From: Mansonella perstans | Taxonomy: Eukaryota; Nematoda; Chromadorea; Rhabditida; Onchocercidae | DNA length: 64,000 nucleotides | Direction: 5' to 3' | Assembly (NCBI GenBank): GCA_037074765.1 | Contig: JBAMDO010000568.1 | Coordinates: 496,001 to 560,000, forward strand | Shown here: positions 53,491 through 64,000 of the stretch, piece after piece | How the letters are laid out: each line of letters opens with the position of its first letter | Position numbering within the stretch: position 1 is the first letter of the stretch | Made by a program: the position numbers and the translations under genes | The notes under the pieces: model-generated | What the model saw: the letters and a program-made list of their open reading frames with translations, nothing else | Databases searched by the model: none | Told to the model about the DNA's origin: nothing

Positions 53491-54082
53491 GATGATCGTG
53501 GTAGAACTGCAACTAAGATATCTTTATCGTAAATAAGTCGGAACAATTAATAATATAGTAATAGGCTACGTTTAATTTAATATGCAATATTTCAAATGTA
53601 CGTAAACTTTCAAACTAAAAGATGACTAACGATTGCAATGTCACGGTAAAAGGCAAAAAAAGAGATATTGATCATAATCATCTGTTGTTTGTCACTCCCA
53701 TCAACGACAAACAGCACAAAAAATTACAGTATTTTTTTTACAGTACAAAACAAGAATTTCAACCATTTCAAACAATATGTTTGCCGGAAATAGCCAACAG
53801 GCAGCTGAAGAGGAAAAAAAGTGTTGTACTGCAAAAAAAAATTTTTTTATGTGCTGTGCACTGTTCCGACAGGAATTGACCTAAAATTGTATTAAGGAGA
53901 TAGATTAAGATAGATGTTTGTAGGAAGAAAAATCTATAATAGATAATTCCCGCTACTGTTAGTTGCATGTCTATGCTGTGACTTACTCTGAAAGCTTCTA
54001 CAGTATTTTGGACAAAACCTTTGGTTAAGAAAGAGAAGTTAATTCAGCCTTTATGTTGATGATAATTTGGAACCAACAAGTC

Positions 54083-54242
54083 TTCAGTAAAAAGGAGGCC
54101 TCAATTCAAAAATTCCCTATAACAGAAGCTTTCAGTAAAATAGAAGCCTCAATTCAAAAATTCCCTACAACAAAAGTTTTCAATAAAACAGAAACCTCAA
54201 TTCAAAAATTCCCTACCACAGAAGCTTTCAATAGAACAGAAG
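54083..54242. repeat. 48-bp minisatellite, 3.3 copies, open in one frame
   Basis: Units at 54083-54130, 54131-54178, 54179-54226 and a partial one from 54227 read TTCAGTAAAAAGGAGGCCTC and then AATTCAAAAATTCCCTAYAA and CAGAAGCT, with a few substitutions. As 48 is a multiple of three, the array stays open on the plus strand and encodes a repeat of the type FSKxEASIQKFPTTEA within the open frame 54053-54286. No splice or homology support for translation was found. Confidence 0.85.
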
Positions 54243-56135
54243 CCCCCTATAACGAATTATTAATGATTTATGGAAGAAGAAAGTAAAAATAGAAAGTGCA
54301 ATACATTTCGTATATGACACAAAATATTTTGTTTCATGCAAGAAAAAATTTGAATTGCAACGATGAAATACAACAATTTTCAATATGTGAATGAAATGAC
54401 TAATTGTAGCATAAAACAATCATGCCGGGTGACGGATAAAAAAACCAATTTATTTTACTTAGTCAGAATTTTTTTAATGAAAATGATAAATTAGAAACTA
54501 CTTAATCGTAGCGACATTTTGATAGTTCAGTAAGATGGATGCTCTCTGACTATCGAAATCCTCTTCTGGAAAGGCCTAGTTTATCTTTTTCTTCGAACAA
54601 AAGCAAAAACCTTAAATTCATTGACAGATATAAAACGGTAGATTAAATCGTACAATTAGTAATTAAATGAAAATTTGTAATTGTATCTGTTTTTCCAAAA
54701 AAAAAAATTTTTTTTCTTTTATTTAGTTCATAAAAAAATACTTCACAATCACTAAACGAACATTGATATTTCTGCAAAAAATATCATATTAACACTATTC
54801 TTAATCATTTTTCTGTCAATTTCAGTATATACAACAAATACATTTGTGGGATTTAGTAAGGAATGTATTTGCTCTCACAGTTGATCCATGCTTCAGCAAC
54901 ATATGTATAGGTATAGAAACTTGGAACAAAGATAATCTTTTTTAAAAGGGAAATAATTTTCAAAGTAAATAAATTAAACAAGCGAAAATTTCAATTCAAT
55001 TTTGGTTCGTTTCCATTTCATGAAATTGATGAATTTAATAGTAGCAATATGTCGTTTAACAAGAAGGCGAAAATACAACAGTATTTCAGTTAATATCATT
55101 GGTAATATGTATGTCTGCTCAAAGGTAATCTATAAATTTTACTGTACCTTGTGCTGTTAGTAAAACCAAAATGAAATGAAAAGTTAACATTGGAAAAGGT
55201 TACATCATTCAGACACTTTTTTTTTTTTTATACAAAAATGAAAGTGAAAAATGAATGAGTAAGAGAATTAATGGATTTGGAGAATGACATATGAACATTG
55301 CGCTTACTAAAAGAAAACTCGTACTGTAAAACTTTTTTCAAAAAAGTTTATTTCTGAAATTTTTGTTTGAAATTTTTTTCATACTAACTTTTTCCTTCAT
55401 TAGCTGAAATTTTATTTGGAACTTTTTTCATGCTAAATTTTTTTTTATTAATTATGAATAGCTTCACATCCAATGACTTTACTACTCTTAAGTTGTGTTA
55501 TTTATGCGCAATTTGAAAATAAAATTTCTGAGGGTACAGTGCTAAAAAATTACATTAATTAGTTTTTGGTACGTTAAACTTCCAAACAAAATTTCAACAA
55601 AAAAAAAAAAGCAAACTTTTCAAGCTTCAGCATTCTACATACTCAAAAATGATTTGAAAGAAATGAAAGCAAAAAAAAAAAAAAAAAAAAAACTTTTGGT
55701 GAATTATAAACTAATTTCATCTATTCTAACTTGATTTTTTTCAATACCATATATAAGATTTTAAATTATATTTATTTTTCTCAAACACGTCCATAAAATT
55801 ATAATATGTGAATAATTTGCACGATAATCACGATAATTATCAATTCTCAAAATAGACTGGTAAATTTACAGTGAGGAGGAAAGGAACAACAATTCTGAAC
55901 AGTTCAAAGGTCATATCCATTAAGAAACGATATCTTCTAATTATACTTTTTTCGAAAGCATCGGCGAATATTGAGAGTAATACGGATGATTCACTTTCCA
56001 AGAATTCAGCCATTCAGCTGCACAATCACACAGCCATCTCATCTCATCATTTCTCTACGTACTAAACAATTCTAAATTATATATATTTCAGATCAAATAA
56101 TTAAACCCATACTCTGGTATCTATAAAACAATACA

Positions 56136-56185
56136 AATCAGACATTTGTGTCAAGACCTACTGAATCAGACATTTGTGTCAAGAC
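56136..56185. repeat. Direct repeat pair, 28-bp period
   Basis: AATCAGACATTTGTGTCAAG plus AC occurs at 56136-56157 and 56164-56185, identical over 22 bp. Confidence 0.8.
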
Positions 56186-56730
56186 TGCCATTTGTGGAAT
56201 GTGGAATGTCTCTGTTTTTATCTTCTTTTTTCGATTCACATTGCTCTCATTACTTTATGTTTTCCTGAGAAAGTACAAATGCTCCTCCTGAGATATCCTG
56301 AAAAATTTTCAAATGTAAGCAGGAAATGCAACAACAGGCAAATGAAAACCTTGATTATTTTAGCTTTTTTCATTCTTGGAAAAGTTCAACAATAAATTCT
56401 TGTTAATATGGAAATAAATTTTATAGTATAAAAAAGAAGGAATATTTTTAATCGAAAATTAAATTTAATTTTTATGAATGTAAAATATGAAAAAAAGAAA
56501 GTTGCCTCCGTTTAGTTTAAATTCATTCAGTCTGATAGATTCTCACCAAATGTCATGTTTCAAATTAAAATTAAATTCCTAGGTGGAAAAATGTGAAAGA
56601 TGGAAATTGGCAATCATCCAATTTCACTGTTCACACAATTCGACAATCGATTTTTTGTGTTTAGGACGATTTGCTGTCTATTGTGAAACGTCATTGGCGT
56701 ATCACGGGAAATTGTTTCTGAGTTATCTTG

Positions 56731-56758
56731 GATTTTCCAGTAGTACGAAATACTCGTT
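56731..56758 (+). other. Probable spliced-leader acceptor and 5' UTR of fust-1
   Basis: GATTTTCCAG ends at 56740, followed by an 18-nt leader and the ATG at 56759. This spacing is typical of a nematode SL1 trans-splice site. The acceptor is seen; its use is inferred. Confidence 0.55.
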
Positions 56759-63367
<6,609 letters not shown>

Positions 63368-64000
63368 AATTCTTGTTATTACCATTGCTACACTGCATGC
63401 TATCGAATTGAAAACAGCAGTATTTTTCAGATTTCAAAGTTTTATAGTCTGTTTCATGAATTTCACCGATTTTGTTCTGTTCTTCATGTTGTGTGAATTT
63501 GTTGTTTTCATTGCAGTTGTGAAGTGTTACTATTTTATATTATTTGCGTAGTTCCTATTTCTTTATTTACATTCAACTTTATGTTGAGACTTTGCAGTTG
63601 ATTCTTAACTTTATTCTTATCTCTCTGAAGTTTTCTTTCGTATTTCATTGCGATTACTATTTCTGATTATTTTGATAAAATATCCATCGAGAACCTTTTC
63701 GCACATTTAAGCATTTTTATAAAGGTTACAATAAAGTGAAGTGCAACGTTAAACGGGTTGGAAATGACAAATTGCTGTTATTCGTTTTAGGCCTGATATC
63801 TTGGTTTAGAAGCAATAAAACCGATAATAGCTAGAAAGTATATTACAAGAAAGCTCCTCATATGTCGGGTTGTATGGCCTTACATAGCAATATTAAATTT
63901 TTGAATACTGGCACCAGGAGGAGGTTTCGTCCTCGCCTGAATTTGATTTTAAATTTAACTGAAGGTTCTAAAGAGCGGAATATGTAAGAATACACCAGCA
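63368..64000 (+). other. fust-1 3' UTR and downstream region
   Basis: Two AATAAA signals lie at 63730-63735 and 63814-63819, 363 and 447 nt after the stop, giving candidate poly(A) sites. No further gene is visible up to the right edge. Confidence 0.5.

Larger units (their letters stand above)
53491..56740. other. Divergent intergenic region between inhibitor gene and fust-1
   Basis: The two flanking genes point away from each other, so both promoters should lie here. Contents seen: a 48-bp x3.3 tandem array (54083-54242), a 28-bp direct repeat (56136-56185), A tracts at about 54699 and 55671-55692, and otherwise AT-rich DNA. The open frames at 53622-53879, 56174-56395 and 56583-56819 have no recognisable domains. 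Confidence 0.45.

Overview
The window is nuclear DNA of a nematode, most likely a filarial or related spirurid parasite. The DNA is AT-rich. Genes are split into many small exons (mostly 50-300 nt) by short AT-rich introns with TTTCAG-type acceptors. The proteins I rebuilt across splice junctions are closest to Caenorhabditis-type proteins (ERM-1, MDF-1/MAD1, FUST-1, a PTR patched-related protein), and there is one gene of the Ascaris pepsin-inhibitor-3 family. The assignment is inference; no species marker is present.

Layout: eight genes lie on the minus strand and one on the plus strand. From left to right: junctophilin 5' end (1-1048, leaves the window at the left edge); a gene-free stretch with microsatellites (1086-8743); MAD1/mdf-1 (8744-12986); a 45-bp x5 satellite (13516-13740); a patched-related sterol-sensing-domain protein (14507-21947); mitochondrial ribosomal protein S15 (23593-26092); erm-1, ezrin/radixin/moesin (27564-32190); a gene-free, repeat-scarred region of about 11 kb (32262-43099); a small leucine-rich-repeat membrane protein (43100-45557); a DHHC palmitoyltransferase (46656-48618); a small secreted pepsin-inhibitor-like protein (52262-53490); and, on the plus strand, the FUS/EWS/TAF15-type RNA-binding protein fust-1 (56759-63367).

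I built the models by hand from splice sites and checked that exon phases join and that total lengths are multiples of three. The totals are 562 aa for MAD1, 356 for S15, 565 for ERM-1, 359 for the LRR protein, 291 for the DHHC enzyme, 146 for the inhibitor and 561 for FUST-1. The patched-related model is continuous through its last transmembrane part but its C-terminal tail is unresolved, and the junctophilin is partial.

The genes do not form one pathway; they are mostly housekeeping or cell-biology genes: membrane-cortex linkage (ERM), ER-plasma membrane junctions (junctophilin), spindle checkpoint (MAD1), mitochondrial translation (S15), protein palmitoylation, lipid/sterol-type transport (PTR) and RNA metabolism (FUST-1). 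The pepsin-inhibitor-like gene is the one with a possible parasite-specific role. No clear mobile element ORF, tRNA, rRNA or CRISPR was seen. The most interesting points are a GC-AG intron in the patched-related gene, a single-repeat acidic-tailed pepsin-inhibitor relative, a DHHC enzyme with Arg where the TTxE motif has Glu, a short uORF whose stop overlaps the junctophilin start, and several young tandem duplications.
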